Below are positions 1-6,072 of a stretch of 8,569 bases of DNA, piece by piece (the stretch's first letter is position 1; every line of letters starts with the position of its first letter). The position numbers and the translations under genes were made by a program. Where the stretch lies: the NCBI GenBank assembly GCA_038818725.1, contig JAWAYL010000041.1, positions 1 to 8,569 on the forward strand, in the 5' to 3' direction. Under the pieces are notes generated by a model, which saw nothing but the letters and a program-made list of their open reading frames with translations, was not told where the DNA came from and did not search any database. Source of the stretch: JACIWB01 sp038818725 (GTDB lineage: Archaea; Thermoplasmatota; E2; UBA202; JdFR-43).

Positions 1-1197
1 AAAGCCATCTCCAGATACAACTATTATTTTTTTGAATTCATCAAATGGATTATTTTCGTAATTTATTATTTTATCAACAACTATTTTTACTTCTTTTAAG
101 CTTGTGCATGCAAGCCTTCCAACTGCAACATCCGGATATAAATCCAAGCCAGTATCATTTTCGACACCTGGTTTATTCCAGGCGGCAAAAATTCCATCAT
201 TATTTGTATCCCATGTTTCAAATTTTCCTTCTTTGCCATAAATATCTGCATAATATAAATCGCATGCAACACCCGGATCAAATATTATTTCCTGTTGTAG
301 AGGATATTTTGGATTATCATATAAATTAGTATATCTAACTGGTAAATACCATCCTTTATCACCATAATTTGCATTGTCGCGAGGCTTTGCATATATAACT
401 GATTTAAGACCTCCTACAAGCAAGACATATTTAATTCCATAGCTTTCAATCGCATCCTTTATGAAATATTTTATTTGCTCCGGTTTATCTCTTCCAGGAT
501 ATGAAGAATATATTTCATCTGTTGTTTTTAAAAAAGTTTTAACTCCGTGTGAATTTTTATGTTCAACAAGCCTGTTTAATTCCTCAGCAAACTCTTTTGG
601 AGAAATTATAACTAAATCATAGCTTGATGGAAAATTTATAGAAGGCTTTTCATATTTTATTCTTATCTCAAAATTTTTTGCAAAATAAATTTTTCCCTCA
701 GATGGTTTATATCTAATGGGGAATAAATGAACTGTAACAAAGGTTACATGTTCCATTTTATCATTTAATCCACAACCAACACGATAAGCATACCAAGAAT
801 TTGGATAAATTTCGAGGCTTGAATAAAAATTAAGATTTTTTGGATATTGTGCATTTTCTATTGATAAGGGCAAAAATGCTGAAGAAGGACGAATTTCTTT
901 ATCTATTAAAAATTCTTTTATATTCTTTGGAAAAACCTTTATATCTATATTCTTTGCACCAAATTCTATTTCAAATGTTTTACTTATTTTTGGCAGAACA
1001 GGATAGCCACTCTCCATCAGATAAGAAGAGCCATCAATTTTTATTTCAATATATTTTTCGTCATAATCTTCGATGCTAAAGTTTGGTAGTGTAACAGTGT
1101 AAATAATTTTTTTCTCTTTGCTTCCTGCTAATGTAAATCCTGCCAGCGATAATAAAAATACGATTCCTATAACAAATATTTTCCTTTTCATTTTCAT
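1..1197 (-). CDS. Family C25 (gingipain-like) secreted cysteine protease, 5' part only
   Basis: This frame is open from ATG at 1197 to the left edge: 399 codons, no stop, so the gene is cut by the window. The N-terminus is a signal peptide: KMKRK, then a hydrophobic stretch (about residues 7-18, IFVIGIVFLLSL) ending AGFTLA, with likely cleavage near residue 24. No lipobox cysteine is visible. Residues about 30-200 resemble the C25 propeptide region (a 'GYPVLPK' segment, beta-rich). The catalytic domain then begins: VLLVGG (258-263), DLYYADIYG (313-321), PDVAVGRL (355-362), a KIINYEN segment and VVSGDGF at the edge, the order seen in gingipains. The clan CD His-Gly and Cys dyad would lie further downstream and cannot be checked. 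The role is probably extracellular or surface proteolysis. ATG at 1191 is an alternative start; 1197 fits the TATA spacing. Confidence 0.85.
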   Translation of the reverse strand, partial: MKMKRKIFVIGIVFLLSLAGFTLAGSKEKKIIYTVTLPNFSIEDYDEKYIEIKIDGSSYLMESGYPVLPKISKTFEIEFGAKNIDIKVFPKNIKEFLIDKEIRPSSAFLPLSIENAQYPKNLNFYSSLEIYPNSWYAYRVGCGLNDKMEHVTFVTVHLFPIRYKPSEGKIYFAKNFEIRIKYEKPSINFPSSYDLVIISPKEFAEELNRLVEHKNSHGVKTFLKTTDEIYSSYPGRDKPEQIKYFIKDAIESYGIKYVLLVGGLKSVIYAKPRDNANYGDKGWYLPVRYTNLYDNPKYPLQQEIIFDPGVACDLYYADIYGKEGKFETWDTNNDGIFAAWNKPGVENDTGLDLYPDVAVGRLACTSLKEVKIVVDKIINYENNPFDEFKKIIVVSGDGF

Positions 1198-1217
1198 CCT
1201 TAACTAAATATTTTATG

Positions 1218-1230
1218 TTTTTATATATTT
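1218..1230 (-). promoter_or_regulatory. TATA-like box of the C25 protease gene
   Basis: Read on the minus strand this is AAATATATAAAAA, preceded by GTA as a weak BRE. Its centre is about 26 bases before ATG at 1197, which puts the predicted transcription start at or beside the start codon, so the mRNA is probably leaderless. An AGG directly abuts the ATG, too close to act as a normal Shine-Dalgarno. Confidence 0.6.
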
Positions 1231-1240
1231 TACTGGCATA

Positions 1241-1296
1241 GGTAGTGTCGCAAATTCGGTTGATGGTTAAATTTGTCGAATTCGATTATTGGTAAG
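1241..1296. repeat. Imperfect tandem direct repeat with IS6-like end motif
   Basis: Two units, about 1246-1270 and 1274-1296 (period about 28), share TGTCG, AATTCG and TGGT blocks; roughly 18 of 23 aligned bases match, with a 2-base gap. The left edge, GGTAGTGTCGCAAA (1241-1254), resembles the terminal repeats of IS6-family elements (GGCACTGTTGCAAA in IS26). No partner end was found in the window. It may be a relic IS end between two minus-strand genes, or only a local duplication. Confidence 0.4.
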
Positions 1297-1340
1297 AGAT
1301 GAAAATGGGCTTGAAAGCGTGCTATATATTAGAGTACCTT

Positions 1341-2564
1341 TTACTTTACTATCTCTCCTTCTAGATGTGTTATTGTTGCGTCAAAAATTTTAGCATCTAA
1401 AAATTCTCCTATAACAGCATCTTTCAAAAAAACAGATTTATAGAAATCATTTTTTCCAACTTTCCAGCCCTTATATTCATCCAAAACAAGCACACGAGTC
1501 TTTCTTCCTATCCATCTCCTATTTCTTTTAAGAGAAATTTCATTTGCAACTTTTGATGCAATTCTTGACCTTTCCTTTGCAACATCAGTTGGTATTCTTT
1601 TCATGTGCCAGCAAGGCGTCGAGGGGCGCGGGGAAAAGCGTGTTACATTTGTTACATCGGGCTGGATTTTTTCAATTGTTGCAATTGTTTCCTCGAAATC
1701 TTCTTCATTTTCATCAGGAAATGCCACTATTATATCAGTTGCAAGAGTAACGTCGATTTCTTTTCTAAATGCTTTTACAATTTCTAAAAAAATATCGAGA
1801 TTATATCCTCTTCTCATTTTTTCAAGAATTTTTTCACTTCCTGATTGCAAAGGTAAATGAATAAACTTATAAACCTTTTCATTTTTAAATGCCTCAATTA
1901 TTTCATCTAAAATTTTATAAGCTGACAGAGGATGCATCATTCCAACCCTAATTCTGAAATCTCCTTCTATGCTTGCTACTTTTTTTATCAAATCTGGCAG
2001 ATTTGGATAGGATGCAGTATCTTGAGATGTCAATCTTATTTCTTTGCAACCTTTTGAAATTGCCTTTTTTATATCTTCATAAAGCAAATCCAAAGGATAA
2101 GAAATTAAATTTCCTCTAGCTTTTTTTGTTATGCAATATGAGCACTTATAAAGGCAACCATCAGAAATTGGAATGTTCATGCTTATACCAATTTTTCTTT
2201 CAATTCCTGCTTTTATTCCAGTATATGCTTTTCCTCCCTCAATAGCATCTACAATTGAAATTACTTCAAGAGGAGAAACCAAAATTGCATCATTTGCAAC
2301 TTTTTTAACCAAATCTGGCTGTGCAGAAGCCATGCAGCCAGCAACAACAATTTTTTTTCCATTATATTTTTCCCTAAATTTTCTTATTCTGCTTAACATT
2401 CTTTGTTGTGTAGTAGCTATTACTGTACAGGTTACAATAATTAATACGTCTGCCAGAGAAGCGTCATTAACAATTTCATGCCCTCTTTTTTCAATTAATC
2501 CTTGCATTATTGAAGCATCTCCTTGATTTGCTGCGCATCCATATGTTTCAATATAAATTTTCAC
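1341..2564 (-). CDS. tRNA (N6-threonylcarbamoyladenosine37-C2) methylthiotransferase, archaeal CDKAL1/e-MtaB type
   Basis: A radical SAM enzyme that adds a methylthio group to t6A37 of ANN-decoding tRNAs, giving ms2t6A. The 407 residues follow the family order. The N-terminal methylthiotransferase domain has YIETYGC (Cys10), VTCTV (Cys46) and VAGCM (Cys77), which hold one Fe-S cluster. The radical SAM core has CLYKCSYC (Cys137, Cys141, Cys144). A C-terminal TRAM-like stretch (about 345-407) should bind tRNA. Its length is close to other archaeal members, and 'YIETYGCAANQGD' favours the archaeal/eukaryotic branch over bacterial MiaB. The start is GTG at 2564: the only nearby ATG (2566) is out of frame and meets a stop at once. 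It is transcribed alone, divergently from xseA. A locally GC-rich stretch at about 1607-1650 encodes 'TRFSPRPSTPCWHM'. Confidence 0.93.
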   Translation of the reverse strand: MKIYIETYGCAANQGDASIMQGLIEKRGHEIVNDASLADVLIIVTCTVIATTQQRMLSRIRKFREKYNGKKIVVAGCMASAQPDLVKKVANDAILVSPLEVISIVDAIEGGKAYTGIKAGIERKIGISMNIPISDGCLYKCSYCITKKARGNLISYPLDLLYEDIKKAISKGCKEIRLTSQDTASYPNLPDLIKKVASIEGDFRIRVGMMHPLSAYKILDEIIEAFKNEKVYKFIHLPLQSGSEKILEKMRRGYNLDIFLEIVKAFRKEIDVTLATDIIVAFPDENEEDFEETIATIEKIQPDVTNVTRFSPRPSTPCWHMKRIPTDVAKERSRIASKVANEISLKRNRRWIGRKTRVLVLDEYKGWKVGKNDFYKSVFLKDAVIGEFLDAKIFDATITHLEGEIVK

Positions 2565-2566
2565 AT
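2561..2566 (-). promoter_or_regulatory. AUGUGA start-stop overlapping the GTG start
   Basis: On the minus strand ATG at 2566 is followed directly by TGA, and the GTG used by the gene starts two bases inside this hexamer. If the 5' end of the mRNA lies here, ribosomes could start on an AUG that terminates at once. Whether this affects expression is unknown; it may be chance. Confidence 0.25.
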
Positions 2567-2580
2567 TTCTAAAAATTGCG

Positions 2581-2595
2581 TTAATATTTTATTTT
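2581..2595 (-). promoter_or_regulatory. TATA-like box of the tRNA methylthiotransferase gene
   Basis: The minus strand reads AAATAAAATATTAA, centred about 23-25 bases before the GTG start at 2564. This predicts a leaderless or nearly leaderless transcript. It lies within the 128-base divergent region shared with xseA. The box is less sharply defined than the xseA one. Confidence 0.45.
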
Positions 2596-2663
2596 TTCCG
2601 CTTTTTCGGTTTTGCTTTCGAAACGTTAACAACAAAATATGGAAATGCATTGCCTTGAAAATG

Positions 2664-2673
2664 CTTAAATATC
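2664..2673 (+). promoter_or_regulatory. TATA-like box of the xseA operon
   Basis: CTTAAATATC is preceded by a purine-rich GAAAATG stretch (possible BRE), and its centre is about 25 bases before ATG at 2693. The predicted start site coincides with the start codon, so the operon mRNA is probably leaderless at xseA. No Shine-Dalgarno is present before xseA. Confidence 0.6.
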
Positions 2674-2692
2674 TAAAATGAAATTGTTTTGA

Positions 2693-3895
2693 ATGCTTCG
2701 TAAGATATTAAGAGTAAAAGAAGTTGTATCATTCATAAGAGATGCGATTGAAAAAGCAAATTTAAATGATATATGGATTGAAGGAGAAATATCAAATTTT
2801 AAAGAAGTTTTAGGAATTATATATTTTGATTTAAAAGATGAAGATGCTTTGCTTAGATGTGTTTATTTTAGCCCAAATAAAGAGAATTTGAAAAATGGTA
2901 TGAAAGTGATTGTAAAAGGAGATATTGGAATATATGAAAAGAAAGGATATTATCAACTTTATGTTAAAGAAATAAAAATTCATGGTGTAGGTGAGCTATT
3001 CATAAAATTCATCGAATTGAAAGAAAAACTCAAGAAAGAAGGTTTATTTGATGAAAAATTTAAAAAAGAATTACCAAAAATTCCTTCAAAAATTGCAATA
3101 ATAACATCTCCAGATGGAGCGGTTTTGCATGATATGCTTAATATAATTTCAAGAAGATTTCCAACAAATATTTTAGTTGCTCCAGTAAGAGTGCAAGGCG
3201 AGGGTTGCGAGGAGGAAATAGTTAATGCAATAAACGAAATAAACAGGAGAAATGATATAGATTTAATAATTTTAGCAAGAGGTGGCGGAAGTTGGGAAGA
3301 CCTGCAGGCATTTAATGAAGAAAAGGTTGCAAGAGCAATATTTAATTCACGCATCCCTATAATTTCCGCAATTGGCCACGAAACGGATTTTACAATTGCT
3401 GATTTTGTGGCGGACAAGCGGGCAAGCACGCCCTCCGCGGCAGCAGAGATGGCGGTGCCGAGCAGAGACGAAATTTTTTCATTGCTTGATATATTTGAAA
3501 AAAGGCTCGTAAAAATTATGGAAGAAAAAATAAATTTATATGGGCAAATTATTGAAGGGATAATGAAAAGGAAAGCTTTTTTGCATGCAGATGAACTTAT
3601 TCTTGAAAAAGTTGAGGATTTAGAACAAAGAAGTGAAAGAATTGAAGAGCTTGCAAAAAAATATATTGAAAATATGAAAAATATGATAAATATCAGATTT
3701 GAGATATTGAATAGGCTTAATCCATATAATGTTTTAAATAGAGGTTATAGCATATGCTTCAGAGTTAAAGATAATAAAGTATTTAGCAGCGTAGACGATA
3801 TTGATTTAGAAGAAGAGTTGAGAATAGTTGTTAAAGATGGTGATGTAAGATGTATAGTGAAGGAGAAAAAGAAATTGGATTTGAAGAAGCATTGA
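2693..3895 (+). CDS. xseA: Exonuclease VII large subunit
   Basis: The catalytic subunit of exonuclease VII, which degrades single-stranded DNA from both ends without needing a divalent metal and trims the products of repair and recombination. The order is typical: an OB-fold domain (about residues 5-98, 'IWIEGEISNFKE'); the nuclease core with IAIITSPDGAVLHD (134-147), RGGGSWEDLQAFNEE (196-210), GHETDFTIADFVADKRASTP (228-247) and AAAEMAVP; a helical, charged coiled-coil stretch (about 258-340) that should bind XseB; and the conserved LNPYNVLNRGYSI (342-354). Arg196, His229 and Asp232 match proposed E. coli catalytic residues in spacing. At 400 residues it is slightly shorter than E. coli XseA. 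The start at 2693 fits the TATA box. The family is mostly bacterial, so its presence here suggests ancient transfer; base use matches its neighbours except for a GC-rich patch at 3396-3465. Confidence 0.95.
   Translation: MLRKILRVKEVVSFIRDAIEKANLNDIWIEGEISNFKEVLGIIYFDLKDEDALLRCVYFSPNKENLKNGMKVIVKGDIGIYEKKGYYQLYVKEIKIHGVGELFIKFIELKEKLKKEGLFDEKFKKELPKIPSKIAIITSPDGAVLHDMLNIISRRFPTNILVAPVRVQGEGCEEEIVNAINEINRRNDIDLIILARGGGSWEDLQAFNEEKVARAIFNSRIPIISAIGHETDFTIADFVADKRASTPSAAAEMAVPSRDEIFSLLDIFEKRLVKIMEEKINLYGQIIEGIMKRKAFLHADELILEKVEDLEQRSERIEELAKKYIENMKNMINIRFEILNRLNPYNVLNRGYSICFRVKDNKVFSSVDDIDLEEELRIVVKDGDVRCIVKEKKKLDLKKH
3839..3844 (+). promoter_or_regulatory. Shine-Dalgarno for xseB, inside xseA
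   Basis: GGTGAT is complementary to the AUCACC near the 3' end of archaeal 16S rRNA and lies 5 bases before ATG at 3850. It is the clearest ribosome binding site in the window, which fits an internal start that overlaps the end of xseA by 46 bases. Confidence 0.55.
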
Positions 3896-4056
3896 AAAAA
3901 CTCGATGAAATAATAGAAGAGCTCGAGAAAGGAGAGCTAACCCTTGAAGAAACAATATCAAAATTTGAGGAAGGAATAAAACTATGCAAGTTATGCAAGG
4001 AAAAAATTCAGAAAGCTGAAATGAAAATAGAAAAATTGCTTGAAAACATAAAATGA
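3850..4056 (+). CDS. xseB: Exonuclease VII small subunit
   Basis: Several copies of this small helical protein bind the XseA coiled coil and are needed for a working exonuclease VII. The 68-residue product carries the family signature: FEEALKKLDEIIEELEKGEL, then TLEETISKFEEGIKL and a final amphipathic helix (QKAEMKIEKLLE). It is nearly all helix and very rich in Glu and Lys, as usual, and about 10 residues shorter than E. coli XseB because it lacks the disordered tail. The start at 3850 overlaps xseA by 46 bases and is backed by an SD sequence. The stop overlaps the next start as ATGA (4053-4056), so translation is probably coupled downstream. Confidence 0.93.
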   Translation: MYSEGEKEIGFEEALKKLDEIIEELEKGELTLEETISKFEEGIKLCKLCKEKIQKAEMKIEKLLENIK

Positions 4057-4934
4057 GGCAACTCTTATTTTTTCTTCCTCCAACATTTGCACTGATTTTT
4101 GGTCATTTTTTGGTAATTAAGGAAAGCATTGAAAGAATAAATATTATTACAACTCCTTTCCTTTTTCTCTCTTTATTTATAATTGGAGCCGGCTATTTCA
4201 TTAAGGAAAAAATAAGACATATAATACTTTCCTATGGGTGGCTTCTTTTCGCAATTTACTGGGCGACACAGCCAGAAATTTTATATTATAAGGGAGAAGG
4301 AGATATTGTAAATGCAATTTTCTGCATTGGAGGAGTATATTTTCTTTCTTATATTTCCTATCATGAATGGCTTTCCTATAAAAAGGGGGAAAATTTAGAG
4401 AGTTTAAACTTTCTTGCAGGCGCCACTTTTATTGCTGGCTTGCTCTATTTTATTTTTGAAAAAGTTGATTTTCTGGCTGGTTTGCTTATAAAAGTTGTTG
4501 CGGAGCAGACCGCTTGGATAATGAATTTTATTGGCTATAATGTTACTATTGGAAATGTAATATATGGAATAAATACTGTTGTTCCAATATACTTTAACGG
4601 ACATGAAAGTGTGCAGCTTATTCTTGCTTGCACTGGACTGCAATCAATGGCTGTTTTCGTTGGTGTTTTTGGGGCAATAAATTCTGATTATATAAAAAGA
4701 ATTAAAGGGCTTTTAATAACTGTTATAACAATTTATATTCTAAACCTATTAAGAAATGCTGGAGTAATATATGGAATGGAAATTCTTGGAATCGATTTTT
4801 ATATAATGCACAATGTAATTGGAAAAATTGGCTCATTAATTGCTCTTATAGTGCTTGCATTCATAACTTTTGATCTGATTCCAGAAATATATCATAATAT
4901 ATCTGCTTTATTTGATTTGCCAAAGAGAAAATGA
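4053..4934 (+). CDS. Exosortase/archaeosortase-family membrane transpeptidase
   Basis: A polytopic membrane protein of 293 residues with about eight hydrophobic segments (roughly 3-22, 33-51, 57-71, 87-103, 120-145, 185-208, 218-238, 256-275). Enzymes of this family cleave a C-terminal tripartite signal (PEP- or PGF-CTERM type) on exported proteins and pass them to a lipid or other anchor. The catalytic signature is clear: ACTGLQS with Cys193, NLLRN with Arg234, and MHNVIG with His253. Cys to Arg spacing is 41, as in haloarchaeal ArtA (Cys173, Arg214). The third residue looks like the exosortase-type His followed by a Gly four residues on (HNVIG) rather than ArtA's Arg253. The gene overlaps xseB and the decarboxylase gene by 4 bases each. 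No substrate with a recognisable sorting signal is complete in this window, and I cannot assign an ArtA-E subclass. Confidence 0.88.
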   Translation: MRQLLFFLPPTFALIFGHFLVIKESIERINIITTPFLFLSLFIIGAGYFIKEKIRHIILSYGWLLFAIYWATQPEILYYKGEGDIVNAIFCIGGVYFLSYISYHEWLSYKKGENLESLNFLAGATFIAGLLYFIFEKVDFLAGLLIKVVAEQTAWIMNFIGYNVTIGNVIYGINTVVPIYFNGHESVQLILACTGLQSMAVFVGVFGAINSDYIKRIKGLLITVITIYILNLLRNAGVIYGMEILGIDFYIMHNVIGKIGSLIALIVLAFITFDLIPEIYHNISALFDLPKRK

Positions 4935-5518
4935 TAGCAAAAAAATGCCTCCATATAGCATTATTTCCCTTGCCTTTTTTAATTATTTCTCTTGTTTTTT
5001 TAAAATTCTATGAATTTTTTAAATACATTTTCTTTGTTTTCCTCATTTTTCAAATTTTCTTCATTTTCTTTTTCAGAGATATAAAAAGAGAGATTCAGGA
5101 TGGAATAGTTTCTCCAGCAGATGGAAAAATAGTTGAAAGCAATGGAAAAATATCAATTTTTATGAGCTTATTTGACATGCATGTAAATTTAATGCCTTAT
5201 GATGGAAAAATATCAAAAATTGTTCATTATAAAGGAGAGCATAAACCTGCTTTCAGCAAAATAGAGAGAAATGAAAAAGTAGAAATTGATATAGAAAGCA
5301 AAATTGGAAAAATAAAAGTGGTTCAGATTGCTGGATTTTTTGCAAGGAGGATTGTAACATATATAAAGGAAGGAGAATATTTAAAGAAAGGAGAAAAATT
5401 GGGAATAATAAGATTTGGCTCAAGAGTTGAAATAATTCTGCCAGAAAACTGTAAAATAGTTGCTGAAAAAGGAAAAAAAATAAAAGCAGGGCAAACAGTG
5501 GCGCTGTTAGGTAATTAA
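4931..5518 (+). CDS. Archaetidylserine decarboxylase-like protein (PSD family)
   Basis: Pyruvoyl-dependent decarboxylase that should convert archaetidylserine to archaetidylethanolamine at the membrane. Two hydrophobic segments (about residues 8-24 and 31-48) precede the catalytic domain. The PSD-family hallmarks are present: SPADG with Asp64, FDMHVN with His84, and FGSR (162-165), where cleavage between Gly163 and Ser164 would generate the pyruvoyl group on the new alpha chain. At 195 residues it matches the short archaeal/proteobacterial PSD form rather than E. coli Psd. It overlaps the archaeosortase gene by 4 bases (ATGA). In haloarchaea the ArtA sortase works with PssA and PssD homologues to give lipid-anchored proteins, so this pairing is meaningful. 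No PssA-type synthase is in the window. Confidence 0.92.
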   Translation: MIAKKCLHIALFPLPFLIISLVFLKFYEFFKYIFFVFLIFQIFFIFFFRDIKREIQDGIVSPADGKIVESNGKISIFMSLFDMHVNLMPYDGKISKIVHYKGEHKPAFSKIERNEKVEIDIESKIGKIKVVQIAGFFARRIVTYIKEGEYLKKGEKLGIIRFGSRVEIILPENCKIVAEKGKKIKAGQTVALLGN

Positions 5519-6036
5519 CGAGAGATAATTTCACCTCCAGATTATAAAGGAAAGCAATTAGCCATCTTTCGACGCTTTCCTTCTTCAAATGTTTCATTTT
5601 CATATCTTAAGCCCATTCTTTGCAATGCAGTCCATATGTACTCTCCAATCTTTATTTTAGTTTCATCTATTGCAATACACCGCCTGTATTTTTGGCCTAG
5701 TTTATGATAGCACTGTCTCAAAGATTCGTGGCTTCCCGCGTAAAGCTTGATAGCATGATAAAGCCCCAAGCATATCAAGATGTGCATACTAGCCACGCTA
5801 TAGTAACGACTGAAATAATAAAAGAAGGTAAAATTAAAACAGAGAAAAAGCATCAATTGAATTTTTTAAAGAATTTTCAAGCATTCTTGGAATAGAGAAA
5901 ATAAATAGGATGCTATCTTTTATAGAAATTCAGATGAAAAGATAGAATGCACACAAGGGTAGGAGGATGACTTCGCTTTTTCTGCAAGGGCTTGATTGAA
6001 GTTCTCTGCGAATAGGTGTATGCCTAAAACCTTTTT
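5519..6036 (-). pseudogene. Decayed IS6/IS240-type DDE transposase
   Basis: One minus-strand frame runs from about 6048 to 5542 with two in-frame TAA stops (5922-5920 and 5865-5863). Its later half reads as a transposase: a helical segment with SHESLRQCYHKLG, then RCIAIDETKIKIGEYIW (first catalytic Asp in IDET). It passes straight into ALQRMGLRYENETF, which in intact enzymes comes about 70-90 residues later, so an internal deletion has removed the second catalytic Asp. After ETFEE the frame shifts: the conserved C-terminal motif with the catalytic Glu continues in the neighbouring frame as ESVERWLIAFLYN (about 5565-5525). The upstream part (LFAENFNQALAEKAK) is less recognisable and may belong to something else. 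The element is dead, and clean terminal repeats were not found at its edges. Confidence 0.75.
5913..5945. repeat. 9-bp inverted repeat inside the transposase remnant
   Basis: CTATCTTTT (5913-5921) and AAAAGATAG (5937-5945) form a perfect 9-base stem around a 15-base loop. It lies across the first nonsense codon of the pseudogene. It has no adjacent T-run that would make it an obvious terminator, and it may be fortuitous in such AT-rich sequence. Confidence 0.35.
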
Positions 6037-6037
6037 T
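6013..6037 (+). terminator. Possible weak terminator before the radical SAM gene
   Basis: TAGG/CCTA (4-base stem around TGTATG) is followed by AAAA, CC and a run of six T. Archaeal termination relies mainly on T-runs, so this could stop readthrough from the xseA operon or from the pseudogene region before the next promoter. The stem is short and the call is tentative. Confidence 0.2.
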
Positions 6038-6040
6038 CTG

Positions 6041-6052
6041 AAAAATATTTAA
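6041..6052 (+). promoter_or_regulatory. TATA-like box of the radical SAM gene
   Basis: AAAAATATTTAA is centred about 25 bases before ATG at 6073. This predicts a leaderless mRNA, consistent with the absence of any SD sequence in TTATCAATATGG. Confidence 0.6.
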
Positions 6053-6072
6053 GTTCATTAAAATTTATCAAT

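Noticed and set aside
45..1079. Plus-strand open frames within 1-1197
   Set aside because: They lie antisense to the continuous minus-strand C25 protease frame, which has a signal peptide, family motifs and a promoter.
1241..1296. CRISPR-like repeat
   Set aside because: Only two diverged units with almost no spacer between them; no cas genes and no regular array.
1301..1366. Short plus-strand frame starting MKMGLKACYILEY
   Set aside because: About 21 codons, running into the 3' end of the methylthiotransferase gene, with no promoter at the usual distance and no recognisable similarity.
1544..2526. Plus-strand open frames opposite the methylthiotransferase gene
   Set aside because: They are antisense shadows, Phe/Leu/Ser-rich as expected from the complement of Lys/Glu-rich coding sequence, without family motifs.
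2980..3429. Minus-strand 149-residue frame opposite xseA
   Set aside because: It mirrors the most conserved part of XseA and has no promoter or recognisable motif of its own.
5704..5895. Plus-strand 63-residue frame in the transposase remnant
   Set aside because: It is antisense to the recognisable IDETKIK transposase frame, and no TATA box or SD fits its start.
5941..6040. C/D box or other small RNA upstream of the radical SAM gene
   Set aside because: No proper C box (RUGAUGA) with paired D box was found, and the stretch stays largely open in the transposase frame.
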